Source: Acorus gramineus (taxonomy: Eukaryota; Streptophyta; Magnoliopsida; Acorales; Acoraceae). Taken from it: a stretch of 64,000 bases of DNA. A program made the position numbers and the translations under genes. Below are positions 33,123 to 44,681 of this stretch, piece after piece. The DNA lies in contig CM060850.1 in the NCBI GenBank assembly GCA_030737835.1, positions 3,561,788 through 3,625,787 on the forward strand. Reading direction: 5' to 3'. Positions within the stretch are counted from its first letter, which is position 1; every line of letters begins with the position of its first letter. The notes below the pieces were generated by a model. That model was not told where the DNA came from. It saw only the letters and a program-made list of their open reading frames with translations, and did no database searches.

Positions 33123-34009
33123 GGAACCCCACATATGAAAAGGAAGTGAGTGGTGGATTTTAATTATGCAAAACTGATACGTGCAGCACCCATTTTAATT
33201 GAAGTAATAATATTATATGAATTAAAATATAAAAAAAATGATTAAAAAAATCTTCTCATAGTTTGACATACCCGATTCAGTTATTTTTTAAAATTATATT
33301 TAAAAAAATCTCATTCTACAATTTTAAAAACACAAAAGAATAATCTGCCCTTATGTAATTAAATCTTTAATATCCCTCTTTATTTTACACTAAAAACATA
33401 TTTTTCCTACAAAACAACAATCTCTCTGTACATGATGAAAATCAATCATCTCAGAGGTTTTTTTATTATATATCATACTGTGTGTTTCTTATATATATCT
33501 TACATGATATTGTTTATCATTTTTCATTGTGTATAATCATAATATGTAATTTAAATCTGTGTTGTGCCCCAATGCAGTAGATGATATTTTAGTATTTTAA
33601 ATCTTTATTCAAATTTTTTATTTTTTGGCTATTTACATATTTTTATGATATCATTAGTACATATCAATTTTTTTTTTAAATGCAACAACATTTAATGGAA
33701 TCCATCATCAAAAACTCAAATTATATTGGTACATATTTCACAAAACCCACCTAATCACAAAGAATTTACAATAAAAAAATTGATCTACATGAAAATGTGT
33801 GAAATATATTAATTAAAATTAAGAGGGTGAAATATTTTAACAAAATTAAGAGATATAGAATGTATTAAGGATCTAATTGCATAAGGGTATATTAGTCTTT
33901 TGTGTTTTCAAAATTGTAAAATGAAACTTTTTTAGGTATAATTTTAAAAAGTGACTGATTTAGGTATTTCTAACTTTTGAAAGTTTTTTTAGTCATTTCC
34001 CCTAAAATA
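33123..34009. other. AT-rich upstream region of MPK4
   Basis: No gene or clear element. Contains several AAATTTTTTAGGTATTTCTAA-like fragments that resemble segments near 7100 and 9400, suggesting shared repeat ancestry. Confidence 0.35.
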
Positions 34010-34940
34010 TATGTTAAGATACAATAATATTTTTAAAAACTAGTAAGAATAATACAATAAAAGTCACTTAAATTACGATAAAAGTCACCGAAATTACAAT
34101 AATATGATACAATGCAATAATAATGCAATTAAAATCACTTAAATTACAGTAATATAGTAAATAAATAATATAGTGGATGAATTAATGATAAGTTAAATAT
34201 GATAAAAAGTCAGTTAAATTACAATAATACAATACATAAATAATCCTATAAAAACAACAATAAAATTCATTCAGATTACAATATTACAATACGTAATATT
34301 CAATAAATTAAATAATCAATAAAATACAATATCAATACAACAAAAAGCATTAAATTACATTAATAAAATCCATAAATTATAATTAAATATTATATATAAA
34401 GAAAATTTACTTAAATTATAATAATACAATACATATATAGTACAATAAAATAATAAATTTATTAAAATTAACTTAAATTACAATAATGCAATACATAAAT
34501 AACAATAAATGAAATAATATGATTAAATAAAATGATTCATAAATAATACAATACATAAATAAATAAATATTGAATATAAATTAAACTATAGGATTAAATA
34601 ATAATACAATTAAATTAACTTAATTTATAATACAATACAATAATAATACAATAAATTCACTTAAATTACAATATTGCAATTCATAAATTAGAATAAAAGT
34701 CACTAAATTATAAAAATGTAATGCAATATAATAATAATGCATAAAAATCACATAAGTTCCATTAATACAATACATAAATAATACAATGTACAAATTACAA
34801 TTAATTAAATACAATAATAATAGAATCAGAGTCACTTATATTTATTACAATAATGTAATACATAACAAAATAAATAAAAATAATTAAATAATATAATACA
34901 TAAATATTTAATTATTAAGATATAAATTAAATTCCAATAT
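34010..34940. repeat. Degenerate AT-rich tandem repeat array
   Basis: About 0.9 kb built from variants of ACTTAAATTACAATAATAC and AATACATAAATAA, recurring every several tens of bases with heavy drift. The base composition is extremely AT-rich. It looks like a decaying minisatellite and is non-coding. Confidence 0.7.
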
Positions 34941-34993
34941 GAAATAATAATACTATCCACTGGCATCAGGCGCTGCCGGGACATTTCTTATAT

Positions 34994-35389
34994 AGGATTT
35001 TTATTTTTAAGCCCCTGCAAACATGCATATTCATGGATCGGTTCTTCACTTCTTGATATTTCTTTTTTAGTCTCCATATTTAACTGCCTATTTGGTTTTT
35101 AGTCCCTCCGTCAAACGTCCGTCCATACACCGTTAATTTGTGAAATATGATTTATTTTTAAGTCCCTGTAAATTATGTTATTTAGTAATTAGTTTCTCCC
35201 TTTTTCATATTTTACATGGACCAATCACTAAATAACATAGTTTACAGGGACTGATCACTAAATAACATACTTTATAAGGACTAAAAAATAAAATCACATT
35301 TCACAAATTAACGATGTATGGACGGACGTTTGACGGAGGGACTAAAAACCAAATAGGCGGTTGAATATGAAGACTAAACTAAAAATCCC
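34994..35389. mobile_element. Mutator-type fold-back MITE with 9-bp target duplication
   Basis: Flanked by perfect 9-bp duplications TTCTTATAT (34985-34993 and 35390-35398). Ends are AGGATTTTTA and, on the complement, GGGATTTTTAG. Inner arms about 135 bp long are near-perfect inverted copies: ATTTGGTTTTTAGTCCCTCC around 35090 pairs with its complement around 35340, as do GTCAAACGTCCGTCCATAC and AATTTGTGAAAT. A transcript would fold into a long hairpin. No coding capacity. Confidence 0.9.
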
Positions 35390-35399
35390 TTCTTATATT

Positions 35400-36336
35400 T
35401 GTCGTTGAATAAAATTTGAGAATCATTTCAATTTTCTACCATATTATCAGTCAATATACCTTATACCACCTACAAAGCACGATAAAATGTTCCGCGGTCA
35501 ATTTAGGGGAAAAAAAAAACTTATGATACAGCTGTACGTTAGTGTGGAATAAATTGGCAACTAGAGTGGTGGATTTATCAATCTGGACCTCCACCGTGGG
35601 TTTGAAACTAATTAGGTTTGAATTACAAATTATTGTAAAATGTGTTGTCAACCTGTCATTATTATTGAACAATGAAATTTAAACTCATGATTCTGTGATT
35701 ATAAATTTTGTTGTTATTAACCCCAAAACTACTAAATAGCATATGAATTTTATTTTGCATTGATCATTGTGAGATTTGGTGGGTCACCCAAAAAAAATTA
35801 ATATATAAATCCAGGATATAACAACCCTCCATCTGTCCGGGACCTCCCCAAATATTTTTGACAAATGAAATGGACCAGTTTATCTTCAATTCCAAAATCA
35901 CCACACCTGAAGGTCGGTGAGTGGAAGCTTCTATGCCGTATTGGAATAATTAGTATGTAGAAAAGAATAAAATTTGTGGAATATCTAATCCAAAGTCAAC
36001 TGCTGAACATGATAAATCGATTCCCAAAGTTTTGAATCAAATTAGATGATGGTCAATGCCCCAATGGTCATGTGTGAAAGGAAGAAGAACTAGAGGAAGA
36101 ATGAAGATGATGTTGACTCGCAAAAATAAAGAGAAAAAAAGGGAAGAGGATTGGAATTTAAGTTCAACTACTCCTAGACTGATTTGTTTTCTTGGGACGG
36201 ACTCTGGAGAGGACCCTCTCCTCCTATGTATGTACTTTTATGTAATTTTTATTTGGACCCTCTTAAATTAATTAAGCAGTCATTTATCTTCAAAAAAAAA
36301 AAAAAAAAAAAAACTATCAAATAGGCTAGTGGGAGA
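35400..36336. other. Intergenic stretch
   Basis: Short open frames of unremarkable composition and a long A-run at about 36293-36312. No gene recognised. Confidence 0.45.
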
Positions 36337-36860
36337 AATAGTGAGATAAAAGATAAGTGATTAGTGAATAATTTATCCTAATTGTTATAAAAATAATTGA
36401 GATAAATTATGAAAAATATTGTCCTATTTTTCAAATGAAATTGTGTTTTTTTAATTCCACCTAATGGTTAGCATAATATTTAACCATTATTTTTGTCATT
36501 ATTTTTTTGATAAATGTGAACAAAAATAAAATCAATAGACTTTTGTACCCTAAAACTAGGATAAATCATTTTAAATTTTTTATCCCCATACCTAACTAAC
36601 AGTTATGGGCTGTTTGCGTAGAGAAATCGGTAGAGAATTGAGGGAGAATAGACTTAAAAAGCTGTTTGTTTAGATGAGTGTAACTATGTTTGAATATGTG
36701 AAAATAAACTAATATTTGTATTATAGGTCATTCTAAAATTGTGTTATTCTACCAAATCTATTCCGCTGGTATAATAAGGTCCCACTATTAAATCAACTGT
36801 CATAGCCTCTTATTCCACCAAATCAACTGTCATAGCCTCTTATAAATCAACTGTCAACAT
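36337..36860. repeat. MITE-like sequences of the GATAAG / CTATTCC type
   Basis: The segments at 36337-36600 and 36600-36860 resemble others in this window (58300-58470, and 55330-55790 / 57526-58257 respectively), including ATCAACTGTCATAGCCTCTTA repeated at about 36793 and 36826. Ends are eroded and I could not fix target duplications. Confidence 0.4.
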
Positions 36861-36864
36861 TTAT

Positions 36865-37030
36865 CAATTCGGGTTCGGGTTGAGCCCGCATAACCCGACC
36901 CCCCAACCCAAACCCAATCCGAATTGGGTTCGGGTTAATTCGGTTTGAACCCAGCAGAGAAAAATCTCAATCCAAACCCGTCCATGAACCGGGTTGGGTC
37001 GGGTTCAACCCGCCCAAGTTGCACCCCTAC
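36865..37030. mobile_element. Truncated GGGTTCGGG-rich hAT-like MITE end
   Basis: A run of GGGTTCGGGTT / AACCCGACC motifs in both orientations ends in GTTGCACCCCTAC, the complement of a TAGGGGTGCAAC end like those of the intact elements at 46479-47016 and 62431-63011. The left end is missing. It finishes about 190 bp before the SPO11-2 start codon. Confidence 0.55.
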
Positions 37031-37177
37031 CTAAATTTTAACGCGGCACGAACCACTCACGTATCTTTTTTCTCTGTGAATTGGATTCAGCGCGAGAAGC
37101 ACTTTTGTCTAGCTTGTCCCTGCGGATCACTGGGACCAATCTCCCCACGCCCCCGTCATATCGTTCTCGTCTTCACT

Positions 37178-37189
37178 TTTGGCGGGAAA
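37178..37189 (+). promoter_or_regulatory. E2F binding site
   Basis: TTTGGCGGGAAA is a full canonical E2F/DP site, 32 bp before the SPO11-2 start codon, so in or next to the 5' leader. E2F sites drive S-phase genes in plants. Its use here is inferred. Confidence 0.6.
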
Positions 37190-37220
37190 CCGAACAGGGG
37201 CCGACCTTGTGTGAGAAACA

Positions 37221-40200
37221 ATGGAAGCAGACGTCGAAGAAGTAGAAGTTGGAGAAGAAGAAGAAGAAGAAGCAGAGGCCGAAGAGGGAGAAAATCTATT
37301 AAGGTCTACACTCTTCCACTCCGATCAAATGCTCTGCTCCGTCGACATCCTCCCTCCTTCCGAGGTTTTGCCTCCCTTTCTCTCTTGTTTTATTTCCCCA
37401 GATCGTCTCACGTCCTTCTTCGCTCGATCTGATCGTTTTGCGTTCGCAGGTCCGAGCAAGAATCGAAGTCTCCGTCCTTCAATTCCTCAAAACCCTGACT
37501 TCCCCTACCCCGGCCATTTCCGATCTTCAACTGGTATGTAATTTTTTTTTCACTCTTTTTTAAAATACTGACTAACATTGGGGAAGTTTAGGTATTTGAA
37601 TGTAAAGTGCTTATTGAATTTCTGAAACATCTGTTGTCATAGTTCGGGTTGAATGTTATTGTAACACCATAGGCTTACACACACAGATATTGTTCGTCTT
37701 GTCCCTCAGTGGCCTCACAGATTTAAAGCACATCTTGAAGTGTAAGAATGAGGCGTTTACATTTGGTATTAGAGTTTGGTTTTGATCATGGGACCTGTGG
37801 GTTATGCGCCCTTGCACCACTCTGATGATTTTGTAAGCCTGGGGCGTTACAATTATTGTCCAATTGGTTCTATTTTGGTTATTTTTCTAAAGTATGGTCT
37901 TGCTATTCTTTTGCATTGTCTGCATCTTTTTGTATAGAGTAAGGTTTTTTGGATCTAGGGAATAGGGTGGATTCAGAATTGCAACTCCCATGTCACCCAT
38001 GTCCCAATTACCTGTTTGGATATTTTACTAAATACGGGAATTCAATGTAAGATGTGGGTGTTCCAACTCCAAACAATTTCCCATATCCAAACCACACTCT
38101 CTAATGCCACATGTTAAAAAATCGAGAGTCAGGGTTATGAGTGTATTCAAGCCCAAGTTTGAAACTGAACCGCTTCTTGGGAGGTTGGTAGAGTTACCCC
38201 CTCTCCATGGAGGATTCATGGGTTGAGTCTTACTACCGTTGATAAGAGAATACCAGGAAAAATGCAAAAAAAGATCCGACAGAACTATGACATGCTATTG
38301 ATTATTAAGTACCATTAACAAGATTTATATATGTAATCCAGACATTAAGGTCAAAAGGTCTACAGATGAATGCTTCTACTCTTTGTTTTTTTCCTTTTCC
38401 GGAATATGGGCTTGCATGAGCATGCTTTCAGAAGCAATTTTGGTGCCCTTTTTCTTTTGTGCTGTTGGGGTTATTGGTCAAGTAAAACTCGTGATTCCAT
38501 TGTGTGAAAAGTCTTTTTTTTGGCTTTGCTACAGATTCGTAGGAAATCAAATAACAGCCATTTTCGTAGAGGGTTGGTCAGTGATATTTCGTCAATATTC
38601 CTCTCTCACGCTTTCTGTAGGAGATCTCTCACGAAGGCAAATAATGCCAAGGCATTTATCAGAGGTACTAACAAAACCTGCCTTTTTTTACATCTACTAG
38701 AGACCCTATTATCCACCTCCTGTTGCATTGAGTTAAAGAAAATGATGAATAAGTTCTGTTCACTTCCCCAAATTAAAAATAATTTTCAATCTCTCATGTG
38801 GACTTCATGGTTTTTCTGGGATTTCCTTTATACAGTTTGGAAAGTCATGGAACTGTGTCACCAGCTCTTATGCCAGGAAAAGCAGGTCACCCAAAGGGAG
38901 CTCTTTTATAAGCTGATTTGTGACTCACCTGATTACTTCACTTCTCAGCATCAGGTTAATAATACAATACAAGGTTATTATTGTTTCCTTATTATTTTTT
39001 CCTCCTTTTCTTTTTTCCTTTTTTTGTTTGAATTTTCAGGAAAACCTCACTAGTCATTTTTCCAGTACATATGATTGGTTTACATTTTGAAGTTCATGGT
39101 GTGATGGACTGCAGATGTTGTTTCTTTGCTACGTTGCAGCCGTCGTAGTCTTGGAATCATGGCATCCAGCCGAGGTGCAATTATAGGGCGTCTTTTATTG
39201 CAAGTATGGATCTGTTTCTGATAACATTTCATTAGAACAATGCAGTTTATACAATTTAACAATTTTTACCTTTTTTTGCTTCATGATTGGTCCAGAGTTT
39301 GAAACATATATTTCGTCTCGATTAGATGTCAACATTTGGGTACATTCATTCACAAGCGTGAGTGCTCTGACTCGCACATTTCCATTTGGAGTGTGAACAG
39401 CGTCAATGAATAACAATATTACACAGTACTTGCTCCATTATTACTCAGCAACATTTGGATACATTCATTCACAAGCGTGAGTGCTCTGATTCGCACATTT
39501 CCATTTGGAGTGTGAACAGCGTCAATGAATAACAATATTACACAGTACTTGCTCCATTATTACTCAACAACCTCATTTCTCTGCCTTGACCTTTCCTTGA
39601 AATTTCCCATATGATCTCAATTGATTGGTTAAAACCTTGAAGATAGATAACAGAAATATCATAAATGATCATGCCAATCTGAGTTATTATACCCCCTTTT
39701 CTGATGATGTAAATGTGTTGATGGGAAAGTTGTCCTGTAAATCAATAATACTAGCTGGAGATTGGTTGTTTGATTCTTCCTTGTCTTGTTACATAAAGAT
39801 AATAATCTATCCTCTAATTCGTGGAAGACACAATCATGGTGGATGTCCAAGTACTTGCACGCAGCTTTTGTTCCAATAAAACAATTCACAAATATTTCTG
39901 GTAGACTGAAAATTTTATCTGCAAGTTGTTGAAGTTGGGTCACTGATCGTTCATGTTTCTTCGATGTTTGAGAGATCTCTGTTGTAGCCTTTATGTTTGG
40001 CTGGCCCAATTCTGACACTAAGTTTCTACAATGCCACCAATATCATCAAATCACAAGACTTCACCTATTCTTTTTTTTTTTTTGATAGGAAGTCAATGAT
40101 AAAGACTTCGCCTTTCAAATAATTATTGTGCTTCCTTTCCCATATAGAATGGCAAAAGCACTACCTTGCTGGGGTGTTAGTGACCTATTTGACATGTCTA

Positions 40201-43200
40201 AGTTGAGGGATATTAATGAACCGCAGGAAGGAGAGGTGCTATTTGTATGGAACCATGTTATTTGGATCCTTGTATTGTGAGGAACACCAGCACTCGATCC
40301 TGTATCACATAAGCTACTATTTATTAATACAAATTTCTCTGTGATTTTGAACTTCCCTTAGTCTATCCTTGTACCCAATCCCATCCATGTTTCCAATTAA
40401 CAAAGGCATAGATCTATCACATGGTTAGCAGAATAAATTGCACCCTGTTTTCCCTTTTATCCAAAATTACCATACCTGCTCTGTGCTCCACATAATTCTG
40501 CTGGATAATCTCAACTCTTGGTGCTGTGGAGTTGGACCTTCACCATTTAACATTGATCTATATCGCCTGACATTCTCCCCAGATGTTATGTATGTTGTTC
40601 TTTAGATTTTTTTTTCCTGTAAATTTACACGTCTCTTACACGTTAAAAAGTTGTGTGGTAAAATCCAAATGGATGGATTGTAAAATCATAAGATATATCT
40701 AATCCATATGAAATTTTACATATGTTTAATGTTATCTAAATTTGTAAACATGATAAATATTATTATTTTTTTGAGGAAAATAAATATTATTTCTAATGCT
40801 ATAATAATGTTTTGTTTAGGTTGTAGTACCGTGGTTTTGTCATATAGCATTGATCAAGTGAAAATTTATGTACTTTTCTCATCTGTTAAATGTATAATAT
40901 CAACTCATAATCACTTATAATCGAATTACCTCTTGTAAAATAGATCGATTATGAAATTCTATTCCTTACAATATCTTAATTTTTCATCATCATCATCATA
41001 AATTTGGTCAAGAGATTAAACTATGTTAAGATTTATTTCAAATTGGGAATTGTTTTAGGCATGAGATATATCTAATTGTGCAATTTGATTCATAATTCCT
41101 ATAAACTTTGAAGATAGGGGCCATCTAATGTATTATGTTTATGCTAAAATTGTAAATGACCATGCAAGAGTTATGCTATTTAAACACGCACAAATGCATG
41201 CCTTGCAAGATAATTCTCAACAGTCTTTCATCCTCCATCAACCACATAAGTGAAACCGATCATGCAACAAATCTGGGCATACCATGGGAGTGTTTACTTA
41301 TGAGCTACTTTTAAGTTGGATGGATTCTAAAAATATATGAACTGCATGACTCGTTTTCTTGCTTATATGCTTGGAGCATGGGTGAAGGAGCCAGGCCAAG
41401 ATATATTGGACTGTTCTGGACTTGGGACCTCTGGATACGCAATAACTGGAGACTTAAATTTGCTGAATAAACTGGTTTTCCATTCAGATGCTCGGTACAT
41501 CATCGTGGTTGAGAAGGTTTTTTTCTAATTACCTTCATGAATTGGTGGAACTATTTTATAAGCTTTTGTGTTAGAAATATCCCTTACTTTTAACTAACTG
41601 GATGTTGCTAGGATGCCATATTCCAAAGATTGGCTGAGGACCGAATTTTCAATTACATTCCCAGCATACTGATCACAGCCAAAGGGTACCCAGACTTAGC
41701 AACAAGGTATGGTTTATATAACTGACTTAGGTCGCCCCTTTTCATGAAACCAAATCAAAAGAAAGACATCTGAGAGTTTGAAAGCATGGTCAGACTGAAC
41801 ACATTAGAGTAGTTTTATGAAATTTAAATTAACCCCACAAGCGCCTTGCAGTATTTGTTTTCATTTTCATTTTAATATCTGATATGGATCAACATTTGGA
41901 AATGTATCTTGAAAAATATTAATGATTGAGACAGGAGTTTCCTGCTGACAAGTGTGTTTGCACCTTTAGAACAATTGATATGCTCTTGAGTTCAGATATA
42001 AATCAGTATGTTGTGAAATCTATGCTGTCCACATTCAGATATGAATGTGAGACGGGGATGTAACAACATATCTCGCCAGGTACAATGTAGTCATGGATGT
42101 CTCATGCAACACAATATTACAATAATTCTCTTATTTTGTATAACCTGGATGGTGGGGCTTCCATTGTTTTTAATAGAATTCAGGGTGAGTTCCCCTCACT
42201 TTTTCCTCAAAAAAATAAAATAAAAATGTCACAATGTATGCTGGTGGGAGAGAAACTTTATGGAAGGGGAAGAGAACTGCTGGAAGTTCATATTTAGTTG
42301 TTTTTTGGTCATTAACCAATCCTTACCTATATATACTCACTCATCTTTAATACAGTTTACTATACCTAATGCAGAAGATTATTATATAGAAGTACTCATT
42401 CTTTGTTCTACACTGGATCCCTGTGTGTTCTATCGACTCAACCCTTTGGGTGTTATTAATATTTGGTTTGCGAGGTTGAATTTGCCGCTGTGTGAAGCCA
42501 ATATTGTTTTAGGTTGCAGCCAATATTTTTTCATTCTTCCTTTTTTTTCCTTTTAGATATTGGGATGGAGGATCTCTTCAATTTAAGATCAATATTTTGT
42601 TAAATCTCCAGTATCCTAGAAAATTAAATTAGAAACAAAGAAATCCATTAAAGGACATCTGGTTGACGAATAGGAAAATACTCATCGCAGGATCAAAAGG
42701 CCTGAAAATGGGAATCAATCATTTTGGAGGTTGGTAAACATACTAGTAATTTCATAATACCATGCAGTCCTGCACTATCAACTAATTCTATCCACCTAAT
42801 CCATCTACATTTCATATTGATATGACACCTAATGATATTTGTTCTCACCCTTATTTGGGAGTCCTTGATTGAGCTTCTCTTTAATTTTTTGATAGCCATA
42901 TCCCATTTGATAAATACACAGGTTCTTTCTCCATCGATTGAGCAAGACTTTTCCAAATCTACCGATTTTCGCGTTGGTTGACTGGTGAACATCCTTAAAG
43001 CTTTGAATATTGTTGCTTCTGATTTTGATAGCCCAGTGGTCTGACTATTTCAAATTTATGAAGGAATCCTGCTGGACTGGCTATACTTTGTACATATAAG
43101 TTCGGAAGCATAAAAATGGGCTTGGAGGCATTCAAATATGGTTTTAAAAATGCCAGGCTTCTTTTGTATTAGTTACTTTCCTTTATCCATTTGCCTCTGG

Positions 43201-44681
43201 TATAAAATCATTTCTTATCCTTCCTCCAGCTTGCAATGTTAAGTGGCTTGGATTACGAGGGGCTGATCTATCACTCATTCCTGAAGATTCATTGGCTGAG
43301 TTGAAGCCACGAGACCTACTAATAGCTAAGAGCTTGATGTCATCAGATATGATGTTGCAGGTAACAAATTATGCTTTCTGTATATCAATTTATTTTTGAG
43401 GTATTCCAAGCATGAGTAAATCAATTTGCACTGTGTTGAGAAAACATGACAAAATATTACCTTTCATATCTGGTTCATGCCATGTAGTTCACAAACAAAT
43501 ACTAAAAATCAGAATTATTATATGCTGTCTTGTTCTATACTCAAGGCTTCAAGTGATGTCTTCAGCACACTTTTTTTTTCCCCTGTATAAAGATGGACTT
43601 AGGTATTTCAATATTGAAATACTTCCTTGAGCAGGCTGCAACCACATCTATGATTTTGATCTGCTGGTCTAACTTAATGAAGGCAGAGATTACATGGTCA
43701 ATATTGTAGTGTGTTCTTATTTTTCATCACATTAATCTACTGTTTATAGCCACTCTATGAGTAGTTCATGAATATGCAATTGTATTGTATAAAGTGAACG
43801 ATAAAAAAATGTCAAACAAGAAAGTTGATCTTAGGTATTCAAGTGTCAATCTATTATAAAAAAGGTAGGGTTGATTGATAATATGTCTTCTTCGCATGCT
43901 GAAAATGTAATATCCAAATGGAATTTAATTGGTATCTGTATTACATAATGTTAGACTTCATGGTTGACCCTAAAGCACTGGCAAACAGGCCAGATTGATG
44001 TTAATTAATTGTGAATTATGGATTTCAACTGGGAGATGACTCCTCAAAATTTTTATGGTCAAGCTTTTATGTCCCAAGTTTAACACACCTGAGGTCAGAT
44101 CAGAAGAAATAAATGGAATAATGTATATTTCGTAATGGAGGCCGAAAGGTCTCTTATATAGTTACAAGATGTACAAACCTTAAAACAGAAAAAGATCAAA
44201 ATACCCATGACAAAAATTCGAGTCAGGGGCGCTGCCCCCGAACCCCCGTACGCCCACAATCGGTGATTTCCCACATGGGGGGCCTGCGGCCCATGGGGGG
44301 CGTTGCCCTCCAACCCCCGGGCCTTCGGGAATAGGCCCAACAATAGGCTTATCCAATAACTCCAATGATCTACCACGTTCAACGTGGTTGTACATTTCTG
44401 TGAATTATGATCCTTCTTTAATCATGTGACGTTATCTTATTTCTGTACAAGATCATGAATTCTCTAAAAAAAGCATTGCATAGAATTATGCTTCTTTTTA
44501 GTGAAAAGTGTGCCTGTAAGTAATTATTTTCAAATATGTTTTGAAGGATATGTACAGGGAAGAGTTGGCATTAATGATGGAGAGAGGCCGTAGAGCAGAA
44601 ATTGAAGCATTGTATTGCCATGGATATGATTTCTTGGGAAAATACATTGCAAAGAAGATAGTACAAGGCGATTACACTTAA
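37221..44681 (+). CDS. SPO11-2: SPO11-2, meiotic recombination DNA-cleaving protein (topoisomerase VI A family)
   Basis: Forms the meiotic double-strand-break machinery with SPO11-1 and MTOPVIB. Eleven exons: 37221-37364, 37450-37533, 38535-38664, 38836-38973, 39115-39203, 41388-41516, 41612-41706, 42922-42984, 43064-43140, 43230-43360 and 44547-44681. All junctions are GT-AG, phases agree, and the result is 404 aa (Arabidopsis about 383). The extra length is an acidic N-terminus, residues 3-24, rich in Glu. Landmarks: RARIEVSVL (exon 2), [10 protein letters not shown] with the expected catalytic Tyr144, [28 protein letters not shown], Toprim glutamate Glu237 in VVEK, Asp290 in LVDWNPAG, YKFGSI, and a C-terminal [20 protein letters not shown]. 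The small exons 8 and 9 hold the Toprim Asp and are easy to miss. Intron 5 is 2.2 kb and contains a tandem duplication. Intron 10 contains an LTR-like insertion. No lesion was found. Confidence 0.96.
39332..39569. repeat. Tandem duplication of 119 bp in SPO11-2 intron 5
   Basis: Units 39332-39450 and 39451-39569 are almost identical. I count only about three differences (for example GGGTACATT versus GGATACATT, GACTCGC versus GATTCGC). The near identity points to a recent event. Confidence 0.95.
44095..44395 (-). mobile_element. LTR-like insertion in SPO11-2 intron 10
   Basis: Read on the minus strand, a GC-rich region with GGGGGTTCGGGGGCAGCGCC blocks is followed by CTTGTAACTATATAAGAG (TATA-like) and an AT-rich end. 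That order resembles a retrotransposon long terminal repeat, and the GGGGGCAGCGCCCC block is common in plant repeats. A palindrome ACCACGTTGAACGTGGT lies at the start. I could not fix the TG...CA boundaries or the 5-bp duplication, and no internal coding region adjoins, so a solo LTR is the likeliest reading. Confidence 0.5.

Noticed and set aside
37019-37432. Arginine-rich frame overlapping SPO11-2 exon 1
   Set aside because: It is the shifted frame of the GAA repeat encoding the acidic N-terminus of SPO11-2. The other frame has matching splice sites and homology.
39115-39203. Loss of the SPO11-2 catalytic tyrosine in CSRRSLG
   Set aside because: Arabidopsis has CSRYSLG here, which suggested a lesion, but the expected catalytic tyrosine is the one in RELFYKL (Tyr144), which is present.
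44180-44395. Gly/Pro-rich 71-aa frame
   Set aside because: It arises from the GC-rich LTR-like insertion and has no protein-like conservation I recognise.
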